This document shows, one piece after another, positions 19,134 through 27,024 of a stretch of DNA of 64,000 nucleotides. The position numbers and the translations under genes are program-made. The stretch's first letter is position 1, and every line of letters begins with the position of its first letter. This stretch comes from Pseudomonas sp. SCA2728.1_7. Its GTDB lineage: Bacteria > Pseudomonadota > Gammaproteobacteria > Pseudomonadales > Pseudomonadaceae. Where the stretch lies: the NCBI RefSeq assembly GCF_018138145.1, contig NZ_CP073104.1:496001-560000 (forward strand), written 5' to 3'. The notes under the pieces were generated by a model, which worked only from the letters and a program-made list of their open reading frames with translations, did no database searches and was not told where the DNA came from.

Positions 19134-21215
19134 ATGCTCATCGGTAGTTATTCCTCCACCCTGGTTTTCATTTCGTTGTGTGTGGCGATTCTCGCCTCGT
19201 ACACCGCCCTCGATCTCACCGGTCGCATTGCCACGGCCAAGGGCCGAGCTGTTCATTTCTGGACGGCCGGAGGTGCGTTTGCCATGGGCATCGGCGTCTG
19301 GTCGATGCACTTCATTGGCATGCTCGCCTTCAAGCTGCCGATCGATCTCGGCTACGACATCACCCTGACCGCGCTGTCACTGCTGATCGCGGTCTTGTCC
19401 TGCGGGTTTGCCTTGTGGCTGGTCAGCCAGCCGAAGCTGCCGATTCTGCAACTGGCGTTTGGCGCGCTGATCATGGGGGCCGGGATCAGTGCCATGCATT
19501 ACACCGGCATGGCGGCGATGCGCATGACCCCGGGGATCGACTACGATCCGACGCTGTTTGGCGCCTCGCTGCTCATCGCGGTCGGCGCGTCGGCGGCGGC
19601 GCTGTGGATCGCCTTTCGCCTGCGTCAGCATTCGCCGTACGTGCGGCTGATTCGTGGCGGCGCAGCAATCATCATGGGCATCGCCATTGTCGGCATGCAT
19701 TACACCGGCATGGCCGCCGCGCAATTCCCTGATGGCAGTTTCTGTGGCGCCACCGTCAATGGCTTGAAGGGCAACGGCCTCGACAGTCTGGTGTTGATCA
19801 CCACGTTGGCAGTGCTGTCGATTGCCTTGCTGACCTCGATTCTCGACGCACGCCTCGAAGCGCGCACCGCTGATCTGGCGCACTCGCTGACCGTGGCCAA
19901 CCGCGAACTCACGCAATTGGCCCTGCACGACACCCTGACTGGCCTGCCGAACCGCATGTTGCTCGACGACCGGATCAATCAGGCGATGAAAAAGGTTCAT
20001 GAGCAGGGCGGCTGTTTTGCCTTGATGTTCATCGATCTGGACGGCTTCAAACCGGTCAACGATGCGTTCGGTCACCATATGGGCGACCAGTTGTTGCGCG
20101 AAGTGGGGGTGCGTCTGCGTGAAGATTTGCGCGGCCCGGACACACTGGCGCGCATCGGTGGCGATGAATTCGTGTTGCTGGTGCGCCTGACCGAACCCAA
20201 TGACGCACTGGGGCTGGCGGCACGTCAGGTTGGCCTGATCGCGCAATCTTTCCGCGTGGCCGAACACGACTTGCAAATTTCCGCCAGCGTCGGCATTGCC
20301 CTGTATCCGGGCAATGGCCAGAACGCGCAGGAGTTGCTGATGAACGCCGACGCGGCGATGTACCACGCCAAGGGCGGCGGCAAAAACGGTTACAGCTTTT
20401 TCGACGCGTCGATGAACAACAACGCGCGCAAGCAGTTGCAGTTGTTGCAGGACCTGCGCGCGGCGCTGGAGCACAGCCAGTTCAGTCTGTATTACCAGCC
20501 GAAGTTCGACGCCGCCAATGGCCGACCGGTCGGCGCTGAAGCGCTGTTGCGCTGGCAGCACCCGATTCACGGCATGCTGATGCCGGACAAGTTCATCGAA
20601 CTGGCGGAGAAATCCGGGCTGATCATTCCGATCGGTGAATGGGTGCTCAATGAAGCCTGCCGGCAGATGCGCGAATGGTACGTGCTCGGTTACACCGATT
20701 GGCGCATTGCGGTGAACCTGTCAGCCCTGCAGTTCTGCCACACCGGGCTGGTGCGCAGCGTGGCCAAGGCGTTGGCTACGCACCACTTGCCGGCGAACAG
20801 CCTGACCCTGGAAATCACCGAAACCACGGCGATGAGCGATGCCGATGCGAGCATGACGGTATTGCAGGAGTTGTCGGACATGGGCGTCGATCTGTCGATC
20901 GATGACTTCGGCACCGGTTATTCCAGCCTGATGTACCTCAAGCGCTTGCCGGCCAACGAGCTGAAGATTGACCGTGGCTTTGTGCGCGATCTGGAACATG
21001 ACAGTGACGACGCGGCGATTGTCTCGGCGATTGTCGCGTTGGGGCAGGCGCTCGGTTTGCGCATTGTCGCTGAAGGCGTGGAAACCGGTGTGCAGCAGGA
21101 ATTTCTGACGCAGTTGGGCTGTGATTCGTTGCAGGGCTATCTGTTGGGGCATCCGATGCCGGCGGACAAATTCATGCAGGATATTGCGCGTGGTGAGCAG
21201 TTAGCGGCGGTCTGA
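19134..21215 (+). CDS. MHYT-GGDEF-EAL bifunctional cyclic-di-GMP protein
   Basis: A 693-residue membrane protein with seven N-terminal membrane segments carrying three MHYT-type motifs (M58 HFIGM, M121 HYTGM, M188 HYTGM), thought to sense a diatomic gas through copper. A GGDEF domain follows with an intact active site GGDEF (342-346), then an EAL domain with EALLRW (469-474), DDFGTGYSS and AEGVET, so both cyclase and phosphodiesterase activity look possible. The layout is that of P. aeruginosa MucR and NbdA; the intact GGDEF favours MucR. The start MLIGSYSS is where the first membrane segment begins. It stands alone between REP elements. Confidence 0.92.
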   Translation: MLIGSYSSTLVFISLCVAILASYTALDLTGRIATAKGRAVHFWTAGGAFAMGIGVWSMHFIGMLAFKLPIDLGYDITLTALSLLIAVLSCGFALWLVSQPKLPILQLAFGALIMGAGISAMHYTGMAAMRMTPGIDYDPTLFGASLLIAVGASAAALWIAFRLRQHSPYVRLIRGGAAIIMGIAIVGMHYTGMAAAQFPDGSFCGATVNGLKGNGLDSLVLITTLAVLSIALLTSILDARLEARTADLAHSLTVANRELTQLALHDTLTGLPNRMLLDDRINQAMKKVHEQGGCFALMFIDLDGFKPVNDAFGHHMGDQLLREVGVRLREDLRGPDTLARIGGDEFVLLVRLTEPNDALGLAARQVGLIAQSFRVAEHDLQISASVGIALYPGNGQNAQELLMNADAAMYHAKGGGKNGYSFFDASMNNNARKQLQLLQDLRAALEHSQFSLYYQPKFDAANGRPVGAEALLRWQHPIHGMLMPDKFIELAEKSGLIIPIGEWVLNEACRQMREWYVLGYTDWRIAVNLSALQFCHTGLVRSVAKALATHHLPANSLTLEITETTAMSDADASMTVLQELSDMGVDLSIDDFGTGYSSLMYLKRLPANELKIDRGFVRDLEHDSDDAAIVSAIVALGQALGLRIVAEGVETGVQQEFLTQLGCDSLQGYLLGHPMPADKFMQDIARGEQLAAV

Positions 21216-21232
21216 TCGACTGCGTTATCGTT

Positions 21233-21314
21233 CTTCGCGAGCAGGCTCGCTCCCACATTTGGAATGCATACCCCTGTGGGAGCGACGGTGCGACGATTCG
21301 ACCTGCTCGCGAAG
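21233..21314. repeat. REP pair, tail-to-tail
   Basis: cttcgcgagcaggctcgctc and the inverse flank a spacer tttggaatgcataccc. The right REP has a ten-base-scale change (gacggtgcgacgattcgacc), so it is partly degraded. Confidence 0.8.
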
Positions 21315-21410
21315 GTGTCCGGCCCGACACAACAGAGCTCATGCAAAACCCGCCAATGGCGGTTATTCTTCCCCCCGACTGTTACGTGTGCATTTGGGGG
21401 AAAGGCCAGC

Positions 21411-22157
21411 ATGGATAAAGTCATTGTGATCACCGGTGGCGGCCGCGGGATTGGCGCCGCTACGGCGTTGTTGGCTGCCGAGCAAGGCTATCGGATCTGC
21501 ATCAACTATCAGTCGGATGAACAAGCCGCGCAAAGCGTGCTGGAGCAAGTCCGCGCACTAGGCGCACAAGCCATCGCGGTGCGCGCCGACGTCAGCATCG
21601 AAGACGAAGTCATCGCGCTGTTCCATCGCGTCGATACTGAATTGGGTCGCGTCACCGCCCTGGTGAACAATGCTGGCACCGTCGGGCAAAAGTCGCGGGT
21701 CGACGAAATGTCCGAATTTCGCATTCTCAAGATCATGAAAACCAATGTCCTGGCGCCAATTCTCTGCGCCAAGCACGCGATCCTGCGCATGTCGCCCAAG
21801 CACGGCGGGCAGGGCGGCAGTATCGTCAATGTGTCGTCGGTGGCCTCGCGTCTTGGTTCGCCAAACGAATACGTTGATTACGCCGCGTCCAAAGGTGCAC
21901 TCGATACCTTCACCATTGGCTTGTCCAAGGAAGTGGCGGGTGAGGGGATTCGGGTCAACGCCGTGCGCCCAGGCTACATCTATACCGATTTCCATGCCTT
22001 GAGCGGTGATCCGGATCGGGTCAGCAAGCTGGAGTCGGCGATTCCGATGGCCCGTGGCGGCCGGCCGGATGAAGTGGCGGAGGCGATTGTCTGGTTGTTG
22101 TCGGACAAGGCGTCGTATGCGACCGGGACGTTTGTTGATTTGGGTGGCGGGCGTTAA
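21411..22157 (+). CDS. SDR family oxidoreductase
   Basis: A 248-residue classical short-chain dehydrogenase/reductase. The dinucleotide-binding motif TGGGRGIG is at residues 8-15, NNAG near 90, the catalytic Ser in NVSSVAS near 143 and the YxxxK pair at Y157 and K161 (YAASK). The start MDKVIVIT is chosen for the ggggaaagg ribosome site and because the fold starts there. The substrate cannot be read; the family includes 3-oxoacyl-ACP reductase and glucose dehydrogenase relatives. A MocR regulator converges on it across a REP pair and is not obviously linked. Confidence 0.9.
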   Translation: MDKVIVITGGGRGIGAATALLAAEQGYRICINYQSDEQAAQSVLEQVRALGAQAIAVRADVSIEDEVIALFHRVDTELGRVTALVNNAGTVGQKSRVDEMSEFRILKIMKTNVLAPILCAKHAILRMSPKHGGQGGSIVNVSSVASRLGSPNEYVDYAASKGALDTFTIGLSKEVAGEGIRVNAVRPGYIYTDFHALSGDPDRVSKLESAIPMARGGRPDEVAEAIVWLLSDKASYATGTFVDLGGGR

Positions 22158-22179
22158 TTCAGCGGTGGCCGCTCTGGCC

Positions 22180-22248
22180 CTATCGCGAGCAGGCTCACTC
22201 CTACATTTGGAATGCGTTCCCCTGTAGGAGTGAGCCTGCTCGCGATAG
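22180..22248. repeat. REP pair, tail-to-tail
   Basis: ctatcgcgagcaggctcact and its inverse face outward around the spacer tttggaatgcgttcccc. It lies between two convergent genes. Confidence 0.88.
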
Positions 22249-22273
22249 CTTCTGACGGGGCAGCAATAATCTG

Positions 22274-23683
22274 TCAGAACGACCGCACAATCCGCCCCAA
22301 CGTCTCCATCGCCTTCTCCGAGTCCTCAGTCCAAGGGCTGCCATAGTTCAACCGAATACAATTCCTGAAGCGCTGCGTCGGCGAGAAAATCGGCCCCGGC
22401 GCGATGCTGATGCCTTGCGCCAGTGCCATCTGAAACAACTTCAGCGAATCCATCTGCGGTGGCAATTCCAGCCACAGGAAGTAGCCGCCGGCCGGTTGGC
22501 TGACCCGCGTCTGCGCCGGAAAGTAACGGGCAATCGCAGCAAGCATCGCGCTCTGCTGTTCTTCCAGTGCGTAGCGCAGTTTGCGCAGGTGCCGGTCGTA
22601 GCCGCCGTGTTGCAGATAATCGGCGATCGCCGCTTGCGCCGGCATCGAGGCACACAGCGAAGTCATCAGTTTCAGCCGTTCGATTTTCTGCGCATAACGC
22701 CCGGCGGCGACCCAGCCGATGCGATAGCCGGGGGCCAGGCTCTTGGCGAACGAGCCGCAATGCATCACCAGGCCTTCGGTGTCGAAGGCCTTGGCCGGTT
22801 TCGGTGCCTGCTGGCCGTAATAGAGCTCGGCGTAAACGTCGTCTTCGATCAGCGGCACTTGATGGCGACGCAGCAGTTCGACCAATTCCTGTTTCTTCGC
22901 CTCGGGCATGGTTGCGCCCATCGGGTTCTGGAAACTGGTCATGCACCAGCAGGCCTTGATCGGGTGGCGTTCCAGGGTTTGCGCAAGCACGCCGAGGTCG
23001 ATGCCATCGCGCGGGTGCACGGGAATTTCCACGGCTTTGAGTTTCAGCCGTTCCAGTACTTGCAGGCTGGCGTAGAAGGCCGGGGCTTCGATGGCCACCA
23101 GGTCACCGGGTTCGGTCACGGCTTGCAGGCACAGGTTCAGCGCTTCGAGGGCGCCGTTGGTGATCAGCAATTCTTCCATCGGCAGCATCAGGCCGCCGAC
23201 CATGTAGCGCAGAGCGATTTGCCGGCGCAGTTGCGGATTGCCCGGCGACATGTCGGTGACGACCATGCGCGGGTCCATCTCGCGGGCGGCGCTGGCCAGC
23301 GAGCGCGACAGGCGTTGCAGCGGAAACAGGGTCGGGCTGGGGAATGCCGAGCCGAAGGGGATGGTGCTCGGGTCTTTGATCGAATCGAGTACTGAGAACA
23401 CCAGTTCGCTGACGTCGACTTCGGTGGAGTCGTTGACGTGGCTGCTGATCACCGGTTCGGAAAACGGGCTCGGCGCATGGGTGTTGACGAAGTAGCCGGA
23501 GCGCGGCCGAGCACGGATCAGGCCACGGCGTTCGAGCAGGTAATAGGCCTGGAACACCGTGGACGGGCTGACGCCGTAGGTCTGGCTGGCGTAACGCACC
23601 GAAGGCACGCGCTGGCCGGGGCCAAGGACGCCGGAGCGGATCAGTTCAGCGATGTCGTCGGCGAATTTTTCGTAGCGTTTCAT
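22274..23683 (-). CDS. MocR/PdxR-type GntR transcriptional regulator
   Basis: A 469-residue fusion regulator. Residues 1-70 are a GntR winged helix (FADDIAELIRSGVLGPGQRV then YGVSPSTVFQAY). Residues about 100-465 are a class I aminotransferase-like domain, with the PLP lysine K314 in SFAKSLAPGYRIGW and DDVYAELYY upstream of it. Such proteins sense PLP-linked amines or amino acids and usually control a neighbouring gene, often divergent. Here the upstream side is a composite repeat and then ccoG, so the target is not evident. PLP chemistry is probably regulatory, not catalytic. Confidence 0.92.
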   Translation of the reverse strand: MKRYEKFADDIAELIRSGVLGPGQRVPSVRYASQTYGVSPSTVFQAYYLLERRGLIRARPRSGYFVNTHAPSPFSEPVISSHVNDSTEVDVSELVFSVLDSIKDPSTIPFGSAFPSPTLFPLQRLSRSLASAAREMDPRMVVTDMSPGNPQLRRQIALRYMVGGLMLPMEELLITNGALEALNLCLQAVTEPGDLVAIEAPAFYASLQVLERLKLKAVEIPVHPRDGIDLGVLAQTLERHPIKACWCMTSFQNPMGATMPEAKKQELVELLRRHQVPLIEDDVYAELYYGQQAPKPAKAFDTEGLVMHCGSFAKSLAPGYRIGWVAAGRYAQKIERLKLMTSLCASMPAQAAIADYLQHGGYDRHLRKLRYALEEQQSAMLAAIARYFPAQTRVSQPAGGYFLWLELPPQMDSLKLFQMALAQGISIAPGPIFSPTQRFRNCIRLNYGSPWTEDSEKAMETLGRIVRSF

Positions 23684-24030
23684 CGAGGAGCCTTGGTGCT
23701 GGTTGATGATGAGGTGTGTCAGGAGAACTGCCCCTCACCCTAGCCCTCTCCCAGAGGGAGAGGGGACTGATTGGGGGATGCTTGTGAACTACACCGACCT
23801 GAAAGTGCTTTGCTGAATCCACAATCGACTCGGCCTGAAAGTGTTTTGCTGAATCCCAATCGACTCGGCCTGAGAATGCTTTGCTGAATCCATAATCGAC
23901 TCGCCTGAAAGTGTTTTGCTGAATCCATAATCGACTCGGTCTGTCAGGTCGATGTATAGCGACAGACACCTCGGTCGGCCCCCTCTACCCCCGGGAGAGG
24001 GCTGGGGTGAGGGGAAAAGATTCTAACGGC
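23684..24030. other. Intergenic region occupied by composite repeat B
   Basis: Apart from the element at 23731-24014 only short flanks remain: the MocR upstream sequence (with ribosome site ggagcc region) and the end of ccoG. A MocR promoter must lie within or next to the repeat. No gene is seen. Confidence 0.6.
23731..24014. repeat. Composite intergenic repeat, copy B
   Basis: The ends match copy A: cccctcaccctagccctctc at the left and gagagggctggggtgagggg at the right. Inside, 23798-23940 holds four near-identical direct units of about 36 bases, each reading cctgaaagtg, ttttgctgaatccataatc, gactcgg. The core gaatccataatcgactcg is the reverse complement of the core in copy A. No coding capacity is seen. 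Confidence 0.85.
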
Positions 24031-25461
24031 TCAGCGATTCATCGGCGCAACAAACCTGCTCTTCGCCACGCTGTAAACCTCAGGCTCATCGCTGTCGGCA
24101 ATCTTGAAACTCAAGGTCTGCGAGCTGCTGGCCGGGCGCTCTGTGGTCATCGCCACCGACACCGGCACATCGACAATTTCCCCCGGGGCCAGGCTCAGCT
24201 CGGTCTTGCCTTGCAGCTGGAAACCGTCGCCCTCCACCAGTGTCAGGTTGTAGTCCTGGCGTTGCTGGGTCTTGTTGATGACTTTAAGGCTATAGATGTT
24301 TTCGATCTGGCCCTGACCGTTTTCACGGAACAAGCCGCGATCCTTGGTCACGTCCAGCGAGACCATCGGCCGCTCAACCAGCGCCCATGCCAGCGCGCCA
24401 ATCATCGCCACCAGCACCACGCTGTAGCCGATCAAACGCGGACGCAGCAGGTGGGTCTTGCCGCCCTGCAATTCGCGCTCGGAACTGTAGCGGATCAAAC
24501 CGCGCGGGTAGTTCATTTTGTCCATGATCGAATCGCAGGCGTCGATACACGCGGCACAACCGATGCACTCCATCTGCAAGCCATCGCGGATGTCGATGCC
24601 GGTCGGGCAGACCTGCACGCACAACTGACAGTCGATGCAATCACCGAGGCCAGCCTCGAGCGGTTTCACATCGCGTTTACGCGGGCCACGGTTCTCGCCA
24701 CGGGCCACATCGTAGGAAATCGCCAGGGTGTCCTTGTCGAACATCACGCTCTGGAACCGCGCATACGGGCACATGTGCATGCACACCGCCTCACGCAGCC
24801 AGCCGGCGTTGATGTAGGTGGCGGCAGTGAAGAACAGCACCCAGAACAGACTGACGCCACCGATTTGCAGGGTCAGCAGTTCTTCGGCCAATGGCCGGAT
24901 CGGCGTGAAGTAACCAACGAAAGTCAGGCCAGTCAGCACGCTGATCGCCAGCCACAAGGTGTGCTTGGCCGCGCGCCGGGCCAGTTTGTTCAGGCTCCAC
25001 GGCGCGGCTTGCAGTTTGATGCGTTGGTTGCGCTCGCCTTCAGTGATCTTCTCGCACCACATGAAAATCCATGTCCACGAACTCTGCGGGCAGGTGTAGC
25101 CGCACCAGACCCGGCCGGCAAACACGGTGATGGCGAACAGGCCGAACGCGGCGATGATCAGCAGCGCCGAAAGCAGAATGAAATCCTGCGGCCAGAACGT
25201 CGCGCCGAAGATGTGAAATTTGCTTTCGGAAAGATCCCAGAGCACTGCCTGACGTCCGCCCCAGTTCAGCCACACGGTGCCGAAAAACAGCACGAACAGA
25301 AATCCCGCACCGCTCATGCGCAGGGTGCGGAAAAGGCCGGTGAAGCTGCGGGTGTGGATCTGGTTGTCGCTGGACTTGGCCGTCGCCTTCATTGGGCGTG
25401 CGGGCACACTTTTGATAGTTGGGGATGCTTCTACGGTTCGGACGGGGATTTGTTCGCTCAT
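24031..25461 (-). CDS. ccoG: Cytochrome c oxidase accessory protein CcoG (RdxA/FixG)
   Basis: A 476-residue membrane iron-sulfur protein that helps mature cbb3 oxidase, where it is implicated in copper reduction. The start MSEQIPVRT is used; an ATG eight codons upstream lacks support. Visible features are membrane segments from residue 52, the CGYTCP motif (residues 120-125), two ferredoxin-type cysteine sets (CIDCQLCVQVCP and CIGCAACIDACD), another membrane segment and a C-terminal Ig-like domain. It is usually encoded between ccoP and ccoH; here no cco gene is near, so this is a solitary or second copy. Confidence 0.93.
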   Translation of the reverse strand: MSEQIPVRTVEASPTIKSVPARPMKATAKSSDNQIHTRSFTGLFRTLRMSGAGFLFVLFFGTVWLNWGGRQAVLWDLSESKFHIFGATFWPQDFILLSALLIIAAFGLFAITVFAGRVWCGYTCPQSSWTWIFMWCEKITEGERNQRIKLQAAPWSLNKLARRAAKHTLWLAISVLTGLTFVGYFTPIRPLAEELLTLQIGGVSLFWVLFFTAATYINAGWLREAVCMHMCPYARFQSVMFDKDTLAISYDVARGENRGPRKRDVKPLEAGLGDCIDCQLCVQVCPTGIDIRDGLQMECIGCAACIDACDSIMDKMNYPRGLIRYSSERELQGGKTHLLRPRLIGYSVVLVAMIGALAWALVERPMVSLDVTKDRGLFRENGQGQIENIYSLKVINKTQQRQDYNLTLVEGDGFQLQGKTELSLAPGEIVDVPVSVAMTTERPASSSQTLSFKIADSDEPEVYSVAKSRFVAPMNR

Positions 25462-25607
25462 GGTTATTCGCTCATCAGCCTCCATCAGGCCAGAGCACTA
25501 TGAGCGTCGATCTGTTTGCATAACAGACTCAGGTATTTCAATAAAAAGCGGATCAGATGTGATTTTGCGCAATGCCTGCGACAACTTGAAGCAACCCGTA
25601 GGTAAAG

Positions 25608-25636
25608 GCGCAAACGCCTATCGCAGACGTTTGCGC
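25608..25636 (-). terminator. Hairpin after the DUF3203-like gene
   Basis: Perfect nine-base stem gcgcaaacg / cgtttgcgc with an eleven-base loop, followed on the minus strand by ctttacc. Confidence 0.5.
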
Positions 25637-25642
25637 GGGGTG

Positions 25643-25656
25643 TTGATCAAGGTCAG
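25643..25656. promoter_or_regulatory. Candidate ANR/FNR box near ccoG
   Basis: TTGATCAAGGTCAG is close to the ANR consensus TTGAT-N4-ATCAA, but the hairpin at 25608-25636 lies between it and ccoG. It could equally be chance. Confidence 0.25.
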
Positions 25657-25905
25657 TCAAATCACCGAACCACTCTCGTCGGCCTTCAAATGCTTGCGGC
25701 CGTCCTTGGCGCCTGCGACGGTCAATTCGTCGGCTTCTGCCTCGGTGATGTAAACGCGGCGGCCTTCTATTTCCACGAACGACATGGCCTTGTCACTGTC
25801 CGTGCGCACTTCCAAGGTGTCGCAAATGCGGATTTCTTCACCATTCTCGACGGTGAAAAAACACACTTTTTGCTCGGGGTTGGATTCATCGACTCGAAGA
25901 GGCAT
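25657..25905 (-). CDS. Small hypothetical protein, DUF3203-like
   Basis: An 82-residue soluble protein. The start MPLRVDESN is chosen because aaggac lies ten bases upstream; a longer in-frame version has no site. Visible features are a beta-rich middle with EEIRICDTLEVRTD, then the conserved-looking RRVYITEAEADELTVAGA near residues 49-66. From memory this resembles Pseudomonas DUF3203 proteins, of unknown function. It is single, with a hairpin terminator after it. Confidence 0.65.
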   Translation of the reverse strand: MPLRVDESNPEQKVCFFTVENGEEIRICDTLEVRTDSDKAMSFVEIEGRRVYITEAEADELTVAGAKDGRKHLKADESGSVI

Positions 25906-26029
25906 AGGGGCAGTCCTTTTTTCAGGGAGGTCTGCAACGTTAGGGCGCACGCTACGCTGATCGTTCTGCGCAACTGATTAATGGTCGCCGCTGTCCATCC
26001 TCTATAGACCCAATAACAAGGACTGCACG

Positions 26030-26542
26030 ATGAACGCGTGGTGGCATGAAGTGTGGGAAACCCTGCAAGCGGAGTTCGCCGACGTTGGCGACGCTTCGCA
26101 ATTGACGCGGATTACCGTGCGCCTGCTGATGGCGGCGATTCTGGGCGGCATTCTCGGGTTCGAGCGTGAGCATAAAGGCAAGGCGGCCGGGGTGCGCACG
26201 CATATGTTGGTAGCGCTGGGGGCGGCGCTGTTTGTGCTGGTGCCGCAGACGTCCGGAGCCGAGTCCGATGCGATGAGTCGCGTGGTGCAAGGGGTGATTG
26301 CCGGGATCGGCTTTCTCGGTGCCGGGACTATCCTGAAAAACAAGGAAGGCGATGAGGGCCATGTCAAAGGCCTGACCACGGCGGCCGGGTTGTGGATGAC
26401 GGCGGCCATTGGTGTCGCGGCGGGGTTGGGCAGGGAAGCGACGGCGCTGCTCAGTACCTTTCTCGCGCTGGGGATTTTCAGCGTGATGCCGCGGATCGTG
26501 AAGCTCTTCGAAAAAGAAGAGGAGAAGACTGATGACCACTGA
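26030..26542 (+). CDS. MgtC/SapB family membrane protein
   Basis: A 170-residue inner-membrane protein. It has four or five membrane segments and the family hallmarks FEREHKGKAAGVRTHMLVAL (about residues 44-63), GAGTILKNKEG and GLTTAAGLWMTAAIGVAAG. It lacks the C-terminal ACT-like domain of MgtC proper, ending in a charged EKEEEKTDDH tail, so it is a short SapB-type member. Relatives affect magnesium-limited growth or F-ATPase in pathogens; the role here is unknown. The ribosome site is caagga before ATG, and a REP pair follows. Confidence 0.88.
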   Translation: MNAWWHEVWETLQAEFADVGDASQLTRITVRLLMAAILGGILGFEREHKGKAAGVRTHMLVALGAALFVLVPQTSGAESDAMSRVVQGVIAGIGFLGAGTILKNKEGDEGHVKGLTTAAGLWMTAAIGVAAGLGREATALLSTFLALGIFSVMPRIVKLFEKEEEKTDDH

Positions 26543-26554
26543 TTGTGGCGATTT

Positions 26555-26641
26555 GTGGGAGCCAGCCTGCTGGCGATAGCTGCGCATCAGGCAATGAAGA
26601 GGTGACTGGTCTGGCCTCATCGCTTGCAGGCAAGCTCCCAC
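26555..26641. repeat. REP pair, gtgggagccagc variant
   Basis: gtgggagccagcctgctggc is opposed by the less well kept inverse cttgcaggcaagctcccac, so this is an older or variant REPIN. Confidence 0.75.
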
Positions 26642-26649
26642 ACTGTCAG

Positions 26650-26808
26650 TTACACGCTAACGGGCGGCATCGTGCTAGGCGGTTCTTCTTTCGGCGGCGG
26701 GGTGGTACCTGGTGGTTCCTGCTCCGGAATCGGCTGCGGCTCGGTCTCGGGCAAAGTGGGTTTGTCGATGTTCGGATCAGGCGTTTCGGCCGGGATCGGG
26801 ATGTTCAT
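26650..26808 (-). CDS. Small proline/glutamate-rich protein
   Basis: A 52-residue peptide starting MNIPIPAETPDPNID, supported by a strong ggagg ribosome site nine bases before the ATG. It is almost entirely Pro, Glu and Thr with no hydrophobic core, so it is probably disordered. Function is unknown; short proline-rich proteins of this sort recur in Pseudomonas genomes. It is divergent from glgE. Confidence 0.6.
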   Translation of the reverse strand: MNIPIPAETPDPNIDKPTLPETEPQPIPEQEPPGTTPPPKEEPPSTMPPVSV

Positions 26809-26907
26809 CTGATGACCTCCGTGTGGCACATGGCGTGAGAAGTGCTTAAGTGGATTGACCACCCTGCACGCAATTCGATCCGCTTTTGCGACACGGTAAT
26901 TTCATCT

Positions 26908-26936
26908 GAACTTTTCCCGGCACCGGTCGCTCGGAA
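26908..26936 (+). promoter_or_regulatory. AlgU/sigma22-type promoter of glgE
   Basis: GAACTT (26908-26913), a 17-base spacer, then TCGGAA (26931-26936). The extracytoplasmic sigma consensus is GAACTT-N16/17-TCtgA. It lies about 90 bases before the glgE ATG. Confidence 0.6.
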
Positions 26937-27024
26937 CCTAAGTGAGTTCATTCCGGGCAGGCGCTCGATTGTGAGCGCCGAACCGGCACAAGAGCGTCCT
27001 TGGGGCGTTAAGGAGAGATGCTCA

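Noticed and set aside
23798..23940. A possible CRISPR array in composite repeat B
   Set aside because: Units abut without unique spacers, and no cas gene is near; it is a simple tandem array.
24007..25503. A 498-codon plus-strand open frame opposite ccoG
   Set aside because: Composition is Gln/His/Arg-rich without motifs; ccoG has clear ferredoxin motifs.
26842..27024. An extended N-terminus for GlgE
   Set aside because: It overlaps the AlgU-type promoter; the ATG at 27025 has aaggagag and gives the family length.
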